50,463 nt of DNA, taken from positions 1 through 50,463 of the forward strand of contig JAGXAJ010000027.1 of the NCBI GenBank assembly GCA_018971625.1, written 5' to 3'. Under the pieces are notes generated by a model. The model saw nothing but the letters and a program-made list of their open reading frames with translations, was not told the DNA's origin and searched no databases. Source of the DNA: Pseudomonadota bacterium. Its GTDB lineage: Bacteria; Pseudomonadota; Alphaproteobacteria; Rhizobiales; Xanthobacteraceae. How positions within the stretch are numbered: the first letter of the stretch is position 1; each line of letters starts with the position of its first letter. Positions 1 through 9,893 of this stretch are shown piece after piece. Position numbers and translations under genes: made by a program.

Positions 1-1083
1 CTTCACCACGCCTGGCTGGGTGCCGATTTTCGGATCGAGCTTCCCAGCCCGGTACCGTTTGGCCATCTCCGCGAGCGGGATGACCTTGATCTTGGATGCA
101 TTGCCGGCGGTGCCGAACTGCTCGAACCGCTCGCGACACAGGTCCCGCATTGCATCCATTGCGGGTTTGAGGAACTTACGCGGATCAAATTCACTCTTGT
201 TGTTGATGGCCACCTTGCGGAACGCGGCGGTCATCGCAAGCCGGCAATCGGTATCGATATTGACCTTGCGCACGCCATGTTTGATACCGCGCGCGATTTC
301 CTCAACCGGCACGCCAAAGGTCTGCGGCATCTGGCCGCCGAATTCGTTGAACATGTCCTGCAGGACCTGTGGCACCGAGGACGATCCGTGCATCACCAAA
401 TGAGTGTCCGGCAGGCGACGGTGAATCTCCTCGACCACATTCATGGCGAGGATATCGCCATCCGGCTTGCGCGAGAACTTATACGCGCCATGCGACGTGC
501 CCATCGCAATCGCTAGCGCATCCACCTTGGTGGCGCGGACAAAATCGACCGCCTGGTCGGGATCGGTGAGCAACTGGTCGTGGCTGACCTTGCCCTCGAC
601 GCCGTGACCATCCTCCTGTTCCCCTCCACCATGCTCGAGCGAGCCGAGCACCCCGAGTTCGCCTTCCACCGACGCGCCGATCCAGTGCGCCATCTCGGCG
701 ACACGCCGGGTGATATCGACGTTGTAGTCGTAATCGGCCGCGGTCTTGGCGTCGGCTTTCAATGAGCCGTCCATCATCACCGAGGTGAAGCCATACTTGA
801 TTGCGGTGGCGCAAGTGGCTTCATCGTTGCCGTGATCCTGGTGCATGCACAGCGGAATCTGCGGATGCATCTCCTCCAGCGCGTCGATCATTTTCGCCAG
901 CATGATGTCATTGGCGTAACTCCGTGCTCCGCGCGAGGCCTGGATGATAACCGGCGCGTCAACGGACGCGGCGGCATCCATGATCGCAAGCCCCTGCTCC
1001 ATGTTGTTGATGTTGAATGCCGGTACGCCATAGCCGCGTTCGGCGGCGTGATCGAGCAACTGTCTGAGTGTGATGCGTGCCAT
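1..1083 (-). CDS. cbbA: Fructose-bisphosphate aldolase, class II, Calvin cycle type (partial, cut by left edge)
   Basis: Condenses dihydroxyacetone phosphate with glyceraldehyde-3-phosphate (or erythrose-4-phosphate) in the Calvin cycle. The minus-strand frame is open from ATG at 1083 to base 1: 361 codons and no stop, so only the last few residues can be missing (the family is about 360 aa). It begins [19 protein letters not shown]. The zinc/substrate motifs of class II aldolases are visible: MHQDHG near residue 80, an EGELGVLG segment, and a late [15 protein letters not shown] segment. The start has a strong ribosome site (AAGGGAGG, about 10 bases upstream) and overlaps the stop of the upstream scar frame as TAATG. 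As last visible gene of the cbb operon it is probably followed beyond the edge by RuBisCO genes (inference from related operons). Confidence 0.95.
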   Translation of the reverse strand, partial: MARITLRQLLDHAAERGYGVPAFNINNMEQGLAIMDAAASVDAPVIIQASRGARSYANDIMLAKMIDALEEMHPQIPLCMHQDHGNDEATCATAIKYGFTSVMMDGSLKADAKTAADYDYNVDITRRVAEMAHWIGASVEGELGVLGSLEHGGGEQEDGHGVEGKVSHDQLLTDPDQAVDFVRATKVDALAIAMGTSHGAYKFSRKPDGDILAMNVVEEIHRRLPDTHLVMHGSSSVPQVLQDMFNEFGGQMPQTFGVPVEEIARGIKHGVRKVNIDTDCRLAMTAAFRKVAINNKSEFDPRKFLKPAMDAMRDLCRERFEQFGTAGNASKIKVIPLAEMAKRYRAGKLDPKIGTQPGVVK

Positions 1084-1247
1084 TAGATCCTTCCTCCCTT
1101 ATTGATAAGCAGAACCTTTACGCCCGGCAGTCCGCGCCCCTCGGTCACTTGGAAAGCTCCATCCGCCGTGGAAGCGTGGCTAAAGCCTTGCAGCAGTCCG
1201 TCGAGAGCATGACGACCGAAGCCGTTTATTGCGACGCGTGTCGTCAT
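1083..1247 (-). pseudogene. gap-pgk fusion scar: GAPDH N-terminus joined to phosphoglycerate kinase C-terminus
   Basis: A 54-codon frame sits exactly between cbbT and cbbA. Its ATG overlaps the cbbT stop (ATGA) and its TAA overlaps the cbbA ATG (TAATG). The first 12 residues, [12 protein letters not shown], are the classic start of NAD-binding GAPDH. From about residue 20 the text changes to the C-terminal signature of phosphoglycerate kinase: FSHASTADGAF, then EGRGLPGVKVL, comparable to the family's STxGGAF...EG..LPGV.VL. The simplest reading is a single large in-frame deletion running from codon 13 of cbbG (gap) to near the 3' end of cbbK (pgk), in an ancestral order T-G-K-A like that known from Cupriavidus. 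The remnant keeps neither active site. It may now serve only to keep cbbA translationally coupled to cbbT (inference). Confidence 0.8.
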
Positions 1248-3313
1248 CCGACGTCGCCTTCGATGCGCGAGTGCCCCCTTACCCGGACGGCAGCGAGCGC
1301 TACCGCCTCGGCCGTGATACCGAAGTGGCGATAGAGTTCCTTGGCCGGTGCGGACGCACCAAAACCCTTCATGCCCACATATTCGCCGGTATCTCCGAGC
1401 CACCGCGACCAGCCGCCCTCGACAGCAGCTTCGATGCCAACGCGCGGGGCGTTGCCAAGAACGCTCCGACGATATTCGTCGGGCTGCTCGGCGAAGAGTT
1501 CCAGACAGGGCGCGGACACAACGGCTGCATGAAGCCCCTGTTCCGCGAGGATGCGCGAGGCCTGGACGGCAATTGCGACTTCGGAACCGGTAGCAATCAA
1601 TGTAACGTCGCGCCGATCTTCAGGGGTCACCACAATATAAGCGCCAAGTGCCACACGGTTCTTTCCTCTTGCATCGCTGCGGAAAGTTGGAAGCGCCTGG
1701 CGTGACAGGCAGAGGATCGATGGACGGCGCTCCGATCGTATCGCACAGTCCCAGGCTTCCAGCGTCTCGATCGCGTCGGCTGGCCTGAAAACGAGGAGAT
1801 TGGGGATCGCGCGAAGCGATGCGAGTTGCTCGACAGGTTGATGCGTCGGTCCATCCTCGCCCAAGCCGATGGAATCATGCGTCATGACGTGGATCACGCG
1901 TACTCCCATCAGTGCCGCGAGCCTGATGGCGGGCCGACTATAGTCGGCAAAAGCCAGGAAAGTTCCGCCGTAGGGGACGAATCCTCCGTGCAATGCGATG
2001 CCATTCATGGCCGCCGCCATGCCGTGTTCACGAACGCCGTAATGGACGTATGCGCCACGAAAGGATTTCGACGTGACGGACGTCTGCGAGGCGAGCGTGA
2101 GGTTAGAATGCGTAAGGTCTGCGGATCCTCCGATTAGCGAAGGCAAGGCCGGAACGATCCCCTGAAGCACCTGTTGAGACGCCTGGCGCGTGGCAATGTC
2201 AGGCCGAGCAGCCGCAAATCGCGTGCGAATCTCGTCCAGCGCGCGTTCATAGGCACCGGGGAGCGCTCCGCCGAGCGCTTCGTCAAAGGCTTCACGCCGG
2301 CTGGAAGACAGATTCCTGCGCCGATCCTGCCAGGCTTGATGAGTCCGCCGCCCGCCTGCGCCGACGTCGCGCCAGGCGCTCAAAATGGGGTCGGGCACCT
2401 CGAACGGCGGGAACGACCAATTCAGCTTGGTACGCGTTGCCGCGGTCTCCTCGCGGCCGAGCGGGTTGCCATGCGCTTTTTCCGTGCCTTGTCTGGCCGG
2501 TGAGCCGTACCCGATCACGGTACGGCAGGCGATGAGCGAGGGTCTGTCCGTTTCGCGCTCCTCGCCGATCGCCGTGGCGATTGCCGCAGGGTCATGCCCG
2601 TCGATCCGGCGAACCGACCAATTGGACGCGGCGAAGCGCGCCAGTTGATTGTCCGAACAGGATAACGAGGTGGCACCGTCAATGGATATCTGGTTGTCGT
2701 CGAACAGAACGATCAACTTCCCCAACTTCAGATGGCCAGCCAACGATATCGCTTCGTGGCTGATGCCCTCCATGAGGCAGCCGTCGCCCGCAATCACGTA
2801 CGTAAAGTGATCGACGAGTTCGTCGCCGTGACGCGCATTGGCCATTCGTTCTGCGAGCGCCATGCCGACTGCAGTGGCGATGCCCTGCCCGAGCGGTCCG
2901 GTCGTGGTTTCAACGCCGGGTGTATGTCCGTATTCAGGGTGGCCTGGCGTCTTCGAACCCCATTGACGGAAAGATCTGATCTCCTCGAGGGTGACGCCTT
3001 CGTAACCGGCCAGATACAGCAGCGCGTAAAGCAGCATCGACCCATGGCCCGCGGAGAGCACGAACCTGTCGCGATCCGGCCATGCCGGATCGGAAGGGTC
3101 GAACTTCAGGAAACGCGTGAACAGGACGGTGGCCACATCGGCCATTCCCATCGGCATTCCGGGATGTCCAGAATTGGCCCTATCCACCGCGTCGACGGCC
3201 AGAAACCGGATGGCGTTTGCCATCTGCTGATGGGACACACGGTTTCGTGCCGGATCCCCCGTCACAGATCCGTTCAACGTCGCCTCGTTGAGTGACGTCG
3301 CCAGATCTGTCAC
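1244..3313 (-). CDS. cbbT: Transketolase (Calvin cycle)
   Basis: Thiamine-diphosphate enzyme that moves two-carbon ketol units between sugar phosphates during RuBP regeneration. With a GTG start at 3313 it has 689 residues, the normal family size. That GTG overlaps the TGA of cbbP (GTGA), which decides the start over an open upstream extension. Visible motifs: substrate-channel SGHPGMPMG near the N-terminus, the TPP/Mg motif beginning GDGCLMEG and ending in DDNQISIDG, and a central pyrimidine-domain segment with [20 protein letters not shown]. Cotranscribed with cbbF and cbbP upstream and cbbA downstream. Its stop overlaps the start of the gap-pgk scar. Confidence 0.95.
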   Translation of the reverse strand: MTDLATSLNEATLNGSVTGDPARNRVSHQQMANAIRFLAVDAVDRANSGHPGMPMGMADVATVLFTRFLKFDPSDPAWPDRDRFVLSAGHGSMLLYALLYLAGYEGVTLEEIRSFRQWGSKTPGHPEYGHTPGVETTTGPLGQGIATAVGMALAERMANARHGDELVDHFTYVIAGDGCLMEGISHEAISLAGHLKLGKLIVLFDDNQISIDGATSLSCSDNQLARFAASNWSVRRIDGHDPAAIATAIGEERETDRPSLIACRTVIGYGSPARQGTEKAHGNPLGREETAATRTKLNWSFPPFEVPDPILSAWRDVGAGGRRTHQAWQDRRRNLSSSRREAFDEALGGALPGAYERALDEIRTRFAAARPDIATRQASQQVLQGIVPALPSLIGGSADLTHSNLTLASQTSVTSKSFRGAYVHYGVREHGMAAAMNGIALHGGFVPYGGTFLAFADYSRPAIRLAALMGVRVIHVMTHDSIGLGEDGPTHQPVEQLASLRAIPNLLVFRPADAIETLEAWDCAIRSERRPSILCLSRQALPTFRSDARGKNRVALGAYIVVTPEDRRDVTLIATGSEVAIAVQASRILAEQGLHAAVVSAPCLELFAEQPDEYRRSVLGNAPRVGIEAAVEGGWSRWLGDTGEYVGMKGFGASAPAKELYRHFGITAEAVALAAVRVRGHSRIEGDVG

Positions 3314-4185
3314 TTCAAACTCCGCTTGCGGGAAATGAGTTGCATGATCAGCGGCGTCAGAATGAGTTGCATCGCAAGGTCGAGTTTCGCACCGTGAATT
3401 ACAATTGAATTGGCGCGAGACATGAAACTCGAATGCAGCATCGAGAGCAGGTACGGGAAATCGATTCCGCGCGGATTCTTGAAACGGATCACGACCATCG
3501 ATTCGTCCGCTGTCGGGATCCACCGGGCGATGAAGGGATTGGACGTATCGACCGTCGGCACGCGTTGGAAATTGATGTCGGTCTCGGCGAACTGCGGACA
3601 GATGTAGTTGATGTAGTCCGGCATACGGCGCAGTATCGTATCCGTGACCGCTTCGGTCGAATAACCTCGCGCGGCACGATCTCGATGAAGCTTCTGGATC
3701 CACTCGAGATTGATGACAGGCACGACACCGATCTTCAGATCGGCGTATTGCGCCACGTTCACCTTGTCCGTGACGACCGCGCCATGAAGACCTTCATAGA
3801 AAAGAAGATCCGAGCCCGCCGGCAATGATTGCCATTCCGTGAATGTGCCCGGAGGAACGCCATGAAAAGCCGCCTCGTCCTGGTCGTGAACGTAATAGCG
3901 GGTCATCCCGGCGCCGCTCTCGGCGTAGTCCCGGAAAGTCTTCTCCAATTCCTCGAACAAATTTGTCTGCGGGCTGAAGTGACTGAAGTGACTGTTTCCA
4001 GTTTCCGCTTCCTCGGCCATTCGTTGCCGCATCTCGGCCCGATTGTACCGATGGAAGGCGTCACCTTCTATGTAGGCAGCCTGCACGTTCTCGCGCCGGA
4101 AGATTTGCTCGAAGGTGCGCTTGACCGACGTCGTACCGGCCCCAGACGAACCCGTAATTGATATGATGGGATGCTTGCGTGACAC
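3310..4185 (-). CDS. cbbP: Phosphoribulokinase
   Basis: Phosphorylates ribulose-5-phosphate with ATP to make ribulose-1,5-bisphosphate, the RuBisCO substrate, so it commits the operon to CO2 fixation. The protein is 291 aa, the size of the proteobacterial octameric type. A P-loop GSSGAGTTS lies at residues 12-20, followed by the substrate segment [10 protein letters not shown]. Starts 12 bases after the cbbF stop and ends in a GTGA overlap with cbbT. No plant-type paired regulatory cysteines are evident. Confidence 0.96.
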   Translation of the reverse strand: MSRKHPIISITGSSGAGTTSVKRTFEQIFRRENVQAAYIEGDAFHRYNRAEMRQRMAEEAETGNSHFSHFSPQTNLFEELEKTFRDYAESGAGMTRYYVHDQDEAAFHGVPPGTFTEWQSLPAGSDLLFYEGLHGAVVTDKVNVAQYADLKIGVVPVINLEWIQKLHRDRAARGYSTEAVTDTILRRMPDYINYICPQFAETDINFQRVPTVDTSNPFIARWIPTADESMVVIRFKNPRGIDFPYLLSMLHSSFMSRANSIVIHGAKLDLAMQLILTPLIMQLISRKRSLK

Positions 4186-4197
4186 GGGCGTTCTCGA

Positions 4198-5244
4198 TCA
4201 AACTCGAAACAGGCCGCGCTTTGCGAACAAGGGCGCGGACATTCCGTCCCTCGCTCCAAAGTCCGCATGAAGCTCTTCAATATAACGAACTTCGTCGACT
4301 GAACCCATTATCAGCGGAATCCTTTGATGAAGGCTGCGGGGAGCGATATCGAGAACGCGCTCACGACCCGTCGACGCACCGCCGCCAGCCTGTTCCATTA
4401 TGAACGACATCGGATGCGCCTCATAAACCAGGCGCAGCCTGCCCTCGCCGTATCCATCCCGTGCGTCGCCCGGATAGAGAAATATTCCTCCCCGCGTCAG
4501 GATGCGGTAGGCTTCGGCCACGAGAGAGCCGATCCAGCGCATGTTGAAGTTTTTCTCGTGCGGTCCATCCGAACCGGCCAGGCACTGATCGATATAAGTG
4601 CGCACCGGCACTTCCCAGTGTCGATAGTTCGACGAGTTGATCGCGTATTCCGACGTCGACGCCGGGATGGTTACCCGGCTGCGGGTACGCTTATAGAGGT
4701 TGTCGGAATCGTCGAGCGTGTAGATATCCACGCCGTCTCCCGTCGTGAGCACCAGCGACGTCTGTGGTCCGTACACGACGAATCCCGCGGCGAGTTGGTT
4801 TGTTCCGGCCAGACTGAAGGCCGCGCTGACTTCGGCGGGCGTCCGGACGATCGAGAAGATCGTCCCCACGCTCATATTGGCCTCGATGTTCGACGATCCG
4901 TCGAGTGGATCGATGGCGATGCAGATGGACGCTCCGGGATCACGAATCTCCAGGTTTACTTCTTCCTCAGAAGCGAAGGCCGCGAGCGGCAAGCGTTGGA
5001 GATGTTCGCGCAGGACGCGATCCGCGTAGACGTCGAGATCCTTCTGGACATCCCCGTCCGCGTTCCGCTCCTGCCCCTTGGTAGCTTCGCCGGTTATTCC
5101 GTCCAAAGCTCCCTTGGAAATCTTTTGCGAAAGGCTTACGGAAGCGGCCGCGATAGCGTCGATGGCAGCCGCCACACGAAGCTCCAGCGGTCCGCCTTGC
5201 GAATACTTCTCAAGAAAATCGTTCAACTGCAGCTGTTGGTCCAT
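4198..5244 (-). CDS. cbbF: Fructose-1,6-bisphosphatase, class I
   Basis: Hydrolyses fructose-1,6-bisphosphate (and in this setting probably sedoheptulose-1,7-bisphosphate) in RuBP regeneration. 348 aa from ATG at 5244, which has GGGAGG about 8 bases upstream. The frame stays open further upstream but that part overlaps the promoter/operator region and is not protein-like. Class I metal/substrate motif [20 protein letters not shown] is present, as is the phosphate-binding region [18 protein letters not shown] with GGIFLYPGD. First gene of the minus-strand cbb operon, divergent from cbbR. Confidence 0.95.
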   Translation of the reverse strand: MDQQLQLNDFLEKYSQGGPLELRVAAAIDAIAAASVSLSQKISKGALDGITGEATKGQERNADGDVQKDLDVYADRVLREHLQRLPLAAFASEEEVNLEIRDPGASICIAIDPLDGSSNIEANMSVGTIFSIVRTPAEVSAAFSLAGTNQLAAGFVVYGPQTSLVLTTGDGVDIYTLDDSDNLYKRTRSRVTIPASTSEYAINSSNYRHWEVPVRTYIDQCLAGSDGPHEKNFNMRWIGSLVAEAYRILTRGGIFLYPGDARDGYGEGRLRLVYEAHPMSFIMEQAGGGASTGRERVLDIAPRSLHQRIPLIMGSVDEVRYIEELHADFGARDGMSAPLFAKRGLFRV

Positions 5245-5347
5245 TGTTGCCTCCCGCCCTGTCAGCTTTTTCCTTGTGATTATGTTGACTCGAAAAGCTA
5301 GATTAGTAAAATCTAAAGAAATTGTACATGATATAGATTGTTCTAAT
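5245..5347. promoter_or_regulatory. Divergent cbbF/cbbR control region with two LysR-type dyads
   Basis: This 103-base AT-rich gap separates cbbF from the divergent cbbR. Two related dyads are visible. One at 5299-5315 has arms TAGATT and AATCTA around 5 bases. A second at 5334-5345 has TAGA, 4 bases, TCTA. Their centres are about 32 bases apart, near three helical turns, as expected for a LysR-type tetramer touching two sites. The arms fit the A/T-rich T-N11-A style of CbbR operators. Binding by CbbR is inferred from position, not shown. Confidence 0.65.
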
Positions 5348-6283
5348 ATGCCTGCCGGACTTCGCGACCTGACCATTCGCCAACTTCGGTCTCTTGCCGC
5401 ACTTGCGACCGGCGGAAGCATTACTGCGGCAGCCAGCCGCGTTAACCTGACACAGCCTGCGGTGACGCAACAGTTGCGCAACCTGCAAGATCTGGCGGGG
5501 CTCCCTTTGGTGCAGCGCACAAGCGAGGGCATGCGGCTGACCGAGGCGGGTCGGGAACTATTGGCGCTGAGTCAGAGGATAGAGGCGTCAATCGCGACCT
5601 GCGAACTGTCGCTAGAGGCCTTGGCTGGAAGAACGGGCGGCAGGGTATCTATTGGGTCCGTTAGCACGGCCAAATACTTCGTCCCCTACGCCATCGCCGC
5701 CTTTTCGAAGCTGTACCCCAAGATCGATATTAAACTTTCCGTCGGCAATCGGGAGACCATCAGACGGGCGGTCCATGATTACGAAATGGACATAGCGATC
5801 ATGGGACGTCCGCCTTCCGACGTCGACGTGGAAGTCCAATTGATCGGCGATCACCCGCACATTCTTGTCGCTTCCGGGCAGCATCCGGTAGCCAGCCGTG
5901 ACGTGCGCTCGCTGTCGGATATCTCCGGCGAGGTGTTCATTACCCGGGAAGTTGGCTCGGGAACTCGCTTGTTGATGGAGGGGCTGTTCGACGCCAACGG
6001 TCTGAATCCGAAAATTGGAATGGAAATGGGCAGCAATGAGACGGTCAAGCAAGCTGTGATCGCAGGTCTCGGTGTCGCATTCATCTCTGCTCACACCGTC
6101 GCGAGTGAGCTGGATGATGGCCGGCTGGTGATGCTTGATATCGAAGGACTGCCCGTGGTCAGACAATGGTTCGTGGTCAGACGCAAGGACAAGATCATGT
6201 TGCCGCCTGCCCAGGCGGTACTCGACTTCATGAGCACGCAAGGCGCAAGATACCTGCCAAAGCTGTCACAACTGTCTCGATGA
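5348..6283 (+). CDS. cbbR: LysR-family transcriptional regulator CbbR
   Basis: Activator of the adjacent cbb operon, normally responding to Calvin cycle metabolites. 311 aa from ATG at 5348. The N-terminal winged helix-turn-helix (residues about 7-65) contains [23 protein letters not shown], followed by a periplasmic-binding-like effector domain with [17 protein letters not shown] and [10 protein letters not shown], both typical of CbbR rather than of LysR proteins at large. An open extension upstream of 5348 runs through the operators and into cbbF, so it is unlikely to be translated. Divergent position next to cbbF supports autoregulation plus operon activation. Confidence 0.92.
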   Translation: MPAGLRDLTIRQLRSLAALATGGSITAAASRVNLTQPAVTQQLRNLQDLAGLPLVQRTSEGMRLTEAGRELLALSQRIEASIATCELSLEALAGRTGGRVSIGSVSTAKYFVPYAIAAFSKLYPKIDIKLSVGNRETIRRAVHDYEMDIAIMGRPPSDVDVEVQLIGDHPHILVASGQHPVASRDVRSLSDISGEVFITREVGSGTRLLMEGLFDANGLNPKIGMEMGSNETVKQAVIAGLGVAFISAHTVASELDDGRLVMLDIEGLPVVRQWFVVRRKDKIMLPPAQAVLDFMSTQGARYLPKLSQLSR

Positions 6284-6673
6284 TGGCAGCTTGCCATCGC
6301 CTCTCACCGCTGCTTCGACCCGAAATATTCCTGACAAACCCGCCGGCGCTGAACCTGCGACCAGCTTCAGCAAGGTCGGCTATGCTTGTAACAGACGCCG
6401 GAGAACAACGCTTTAAGGCTTCTGATTGACACCTTGATCGAGGGTCGATCAACGGAGAGATGAGGTGCGCGCCGTTCCAGACCTGCTGAGGTCTACGAAT
6501 GCTCGTCAGCATGGCACGTATCCGGTATGTGCGAGGGAGGCACACATCACCGCAACTCTTGCCGATTGAAATGGAGCCACTTCGTTCCAATGGAATCGAA
6601 ACGGTGTTTTAGATTCTTGTTTTGACGCGTTTTCTTTACGCGAACGGTAGCATCCACTTCGCTCGAACACGCT
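6284..6673. other. Convergent intergenic region with a perfect dyad and a dispersed repeat
   Basis: Gene-free 390 bases between convergent cbbR and the hybrid kinase. Two structures are visible. At 6434-6452 a perfect 8-base inverted repeat, TTGATCGA and TCGATCAA around GGG, could be a terminator stem or operator. From about 6568 a longer repeat-like block runs to the kinase stop (listed separately). I find no convincing coding sequence. Confidence 0.55.
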
Positions 6674-6676
6674 CTA
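6568..6676. repeat. Probable dispersed Bradyrhizobium-type intergenic repeat
   Basis: The block contains a small hairpin at 6626-6642 (CGCGT, 7-base loop, ACGCG) followed by GCATCCACTTCGCTCGAACA. I recall near-identical text recurring between genes in Bradyrhizobium and relatives; that is from memory, not from a search. It ends at the 3' end of the kinase gene and could act as a bidirectional transcription end. Confidence 0.5.
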
Positions 6677-9157
6677 ACTCCGCACGTGGATCACCGCGTG
6701 CGGCGTTTCAGACTCCGCTTTAGCTTCGCCCCAACGATCGATCACGGCATAGAAATCGGCGGCCTCGAATGGCTTGGAAAGGTAATCGTCCATGCCGGCG
6801 GCGAGGCAGTTTTCGCGCTGGCCAACCAGGGCATTGCCAGTCAATGCGATGATCGGCACCAACCGCTCCGGGCCGGCGAGTTTGCGCACCATCATGGTAG
6901 CAGAAACGCCGTCCATCTTCGGCATATGCATGTCCATCAGAATCAGATCGTAACTCTTGGCCTGCACGGCAGTCACCGCCGCCTCTCCGTCGGCGACCAT
7001 GTCGGCAATGTGCCCCCGCTTCCTCAATAGTTTGGAGATCAATGTCCGAATCATCAGGTTGTCTTCGGCTACCAGGATGGTGAGCTTGCGGCCCGGTTTT
7101 TCGATTACCGGCGCCACTGGCGGGGCGGACACCGTCGGGACGTCGCCACGCCGGCATTGAACGGTAAACCAGAACGTGCTGCCCTGCCCGGGCACGCTCT
7201 CGACTCCGATTGAACCGCCCATCATCTTGCAGAGTTGATCAGAGATCGCCAGACCGAGGCCGGTGCCGCCATATTTGCGCGAGGTCGAGTTGTCGGCCTG
7301 GGTGAACGGACGGAATAGGTTCTCCTGCACGTTTTTTGGAATGCCGATGCCACTGTCAATCACCTCCATGCGAACTTCGACGATCTCGCCAGACAATCCG
7401 CGATGTGACGCCACGATGCGGACGGAGCCCTGCTCGGTAAATTTAAGGGCGTTACCAGCAAGATTGAGCAGGATCTGCCGAATCCGGTTTGGATCACCCT
7501 TCAGCCAATCCGGCATCTGGTCATTCAACGAACCCTCCAGCCGCACGCCCTTGCCGCTGGCGGTGGCCCCGAGCAGGGAAACCACGCCTGCGATCACCGC
7601 CTGCACGCTGAAATCGATCGATTCCAGAGTGAGCTTGCCGGCTTCCAGCTTGGAGAAATCCAGGATGTCGTTGATCACGAGCAGCAAGTCGTGGGTCGAG
7701 GCACGGGCCATATTGGCCAGTTTGAGCTGCTCATCGTCCAGCGCGGTATCGCACAGCAACCCGATCATGCCCATCATCCCGGTCATCGGCGTGCGGATCT
7801 CGTGGCTCATCATCGCCAAAAATTGCGACTTGGTCCGGGTCGCAGCCTCTGCCGCGTCGCGGGCAAGACGGAGTTCCTCCGCGTTGGCCACCAGGCGGAG
7901 TTTCTGAGCCTCAAGATCGGATCGCGCCAGCTCGAGATCGGCGACGCGCTGTTCCAGCGCGGCTTCCACCCGCTTGAAGTCGGTGATGTCGGCGCGCAGA
8001 CCGACGATGCCACCATCCGAAGTCCGACGCTCATCCCGCCTTATCCAGCGGCCATCCGGCAGATGACGGACCATCGGCTGCTCCGCCGAACGATGCCATT
8101 CAAGCGTCCGCGCTAGCCAGGCGTCGAAATCATGGCCTGGATCCTCGTACAAACCGAGCTTGTAGCCGATGCGCAGAACGTCCTCATAGTGCATGCCGGG
8201 ATACATAAAAGCGGCATGCTCGGGAAACATTTCGCGGAAGCGCGAATTGGCCAGCACGTAACGGTCTTCCTTGTCATACAGGATAAATCCCTGCGAGATC
8301 GCTTCGATGGCATCCAGCATCAGGTGCCGGAAATCAACCGCCGCCTGTTCGGCGATTTTTCTCCGGGTGACGTCCTGCGCTACGCCGAAGTGGCCGATGA
8401 ACTGGTGATTCGCGTCGTACCGCGGATCGGCTTCGATGTGGATCCAGCGAAGTTCCCGGTCCGGACGAATCCACCGCAATTCTTGCACCATCTTTGACCG
8501 TGAAGCCTGGCTTTCCTCCCACGCGCTGCGGAAGCCATCGCGGTCGTCGGGATGTGAGAGCGCTACAATGGCTTCAAAAGCGATCGAAGGGGCCTCGGGC
8601 AATCCCGCGATTTCGAACAATTGTGGCGACCAGACCGAATCCGATCCCAGGCTCGTTTCAAAATGACCAAGATTGCCGATGCGTTGGGTGTCCAGTAGTA
8701 ATCGCTTGCTTTTATCGATCACCAGATTCTGCTCGGCCAGCCAAGCTTCGGAGCGCCGAATACCACGGATCTCTCTCCACAGAGAGGACAGCAGGATGAG
8801 CACGCCGGCCGCTGTCCCTCCAGCGCCGAGCAACAGGATCGTCGCCTCTCGCCGAGCCAATATCACCACGTTTTGCCGTGACGTGGATCCGCCTTCGCCC
8901 AAGGCAACCACGTCGTAGGCGCTTTCGTGCAAAGTCCAGATGGCGAAACCGGCCCCGCAGACGATCACCGCGATCATCACGGCCGCCGCCGCCATCATCA
9001 CCAGCCGTGATACCGGCCGGCGTGGCTTCGCGCCGGAACGAACCGCGGTGCGGCCAGGTAGAATTTTGGGATAAATTGTCAAGCTATCCTCATTGTCTGG
9101 CCCTTCAGCGAGCGGCTTCACGCCCACCCATTTTGGACGGCGTGTTGAGAGGCGCAT
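6674..9157 (-). CDS. Membrane hybrid sensor histidine kinase (two PAS domains, C-terminal receiver)
   Basis: 827 aa. Two membrane helices (about 52-76 and 106-127) frame a very short periplasmic loop, so sensing is probably done by the cytoplasmic PAS domains (about 155-268, including HPDDRDGF, and 275-398). A coiled coil leads into HisKA with phospho-acceptor His452 in MMSHEIRTPM, then HATPase with DPNRIRQILLNLAGNALKFT and GGTGLGLAIS. A receiver domain (about 692-808) has Asp742 in LILMDMHMPKMDG and Lys795. No output domain, so an external phosphotransfer partner or regulator is expected. The signal is unknown. Monocistronic as far as I can see; the stop lies inside a repeat. Confidence 0.9.
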   Translation of the reverse strand: MRLSTRRPKWVGVKPLAEGPDNEDSLTIYPKILPGRTAVRSGAKPRRPVSRLVMMAAAAVMIAVIVCGAGFAIWTLHESAYDVVALGEGGSTSRQNVVILARREATILLLGAGGTAAGVLILLSSLWREIRGIRRSEAWLAEQNLVIDKSKRLLLDTQRIGNLGHFETSLGSDSVWSPQLFEIAGLPEAPSIAFEAIVALSHPDDRDGFRSAWEESQASRSKMVQELRWIRPDRELRWIHIEADPRYDANHQFIGHFGVAQDVTRRKIAEQAAVDFRHLMLDAIEAISQGFILYDKEDRYVLANSRFREMFPEHAAFMYPGMHYEDVLRIGYKLGLYEDPGHDFDAWLARTLEWHRSAEQPMVRHLPDGRWIRRDERRTSDGGIVGLRADITDFKRVEAALEQRVADLELARSDLEAQKLRLVANAEELRLARDAAEAATRTKSQFLAMMSHEIRTPMTGMMGMIGLLCDTALDDEQLKLANMARASTHDLLLVINDILDFSKLEAGKLTLESIDFSVQAVIAGVVSLLGATASGKGVRLEGSLNDQMPDWLKGDPNRIRQILLNLAGNALKFTEQGSVRIVASHRGLSGEIVEVRMEVIDSGIGIPKNVQENLFRPFTQADNSTSRKYGGTGLGLAISDQLCKMMGGSIGVESVPGQGSTFWFTVQCRRGDVPTVSAPPVAPVIEKPGRKLTILVAEDNLMIRTLISKLLRKRGHIADMVADGEAAVTAVQAKSYDLILMDMHMPKMDGVSATMMVRKLAGPERLVPIIALTGNALVGQRENCLAAGMDDYLSKPFEAADFYAVIDRWGEAKAESETPHAVIHVRS

Positions 9158-9493
9158 CTGTCGCAGCCAGAGCAGTGCAAACAGGGGCGGCTTGCGGCTT
9201 CGCGAAGTGCTTCCAAAACCCGGCTGCCCAGCGTCACGATCGATTTTCCCCGACTGTGGATCGACGGTGAGTCACGCGTTCCTAGCGCAATTTGTCAGTC
9301 CGTTATGCGTTGAGTGCTGACAACCAGCAGCACGGCTGATTAAATCAGGCAGGCCTCAACATCGCGTTGCGGATCGAGGCGGCTTCGCCTCGATCGAGAT
9401 ACTGATCCTCCGCTTTATCGACATTGGTCGGATGATCGACGTCATGTCCTGCATACGGACTTGAACCCGAACGCACTTCGGCCGCCGCTGTAG
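9158..9493. other. Intergenic region between hybrid kinase and response regulator, with stem-loop
   Basis: 336 gene-free bases that must carry the kinase promoter and the end of the upstream chemoreceptor operon. A perfect stem-loop at 9372-9395 (GATCGAGGCG, loop GCTT, CGCCTCGATC) lies about 100 bases beyond the response-regulator stop. It could terminate or stabilise that transcript but lacks a T-run on the minus strand. Confidence 0.5.
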
Positions 9494-9871
9494 TCAGGCA
9501 CTGACCTTGAGCAGCTTGTCGACTTCCGCAAGCAGATCGGCGTTATCGAACGGCTTGGCCAACGTGGCGTCCGCCTTGCTGCGCGCCAGCGTGAAGGCCT
9601 CGTCCGCCGAGATCTGACTGCCCCCGCCGGAAATCACCAGCACCTTGGGCCGGTTGCGCATCTGTTCGAGAAACAATAGCACGTCCATGCCATCATGTTT
9701 CGGCATCAGCATGTCGGTGATGACGAGGTCGAATCGCGTTCCGCCCTTGAGCAACTCGAGGCCGGCGCCGCCTTCGTCGGCTTCGGTGACGTTGTGGCCA
9801 GCCCGTTTCAGCACCGTGCTGACGGAGCGGCGAACTCCCTTCATGTCGTCGATCAATAGAATGTCAGCCAT
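9494..9871 (-). CDS. Single-domain (CheY-like) response regulator
   Basis: 125 aa, one receiver domain and nothing else. Acidic pair DD at residues 8-9, phospho-Asp in the segment DLVITDMLMPKHDGMD (about residue 53) and conserved Lys in TLAKPFDNADLL. It starts 22 bases after the stop of a cytoplasmic histidine kinase lacking its own receiver, so the two are probably a cognate pair. With the chemoreceptor in the same operon it may act on flagellar or other protein targets by protein-protein contact (inference). Its start has a GGAAGG-type ribosome site. Confidence 0.9.
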   Translation of the reverse strand: MADILLIDDMKGVRRSVSTVLKRAGHNVTEADEGGAGLELLKGGTRFDLVITDMLMPKHDGMDVLLFLEQMRNRPKVLVISGGGSQISADEAFTLARSKADATLAKPFDNADLLAEVDKLLKVSA

Positions 9872-9893
9872 GATATCTCTCCTTCCTTCTTGG

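Noticed and set aside
1244..3703. Longer 819-residue version of transketolase
   Set aside because: The extension lies inside cbbP in another frame; the GTGA overlap start gives the normal length.
4324..5301. 325-codon plus-strand open frame over cbbF
   Set aside because: Fully antisense to cbbF, Arg-rich and without domain motifs; a shadow frame.
5078..5347. N-terminal extension of CbbR into cbbF
   Set aside because: It would cover the operators and overlap cbbF antisense; CbbR family proteins start near the ATG at 5348.
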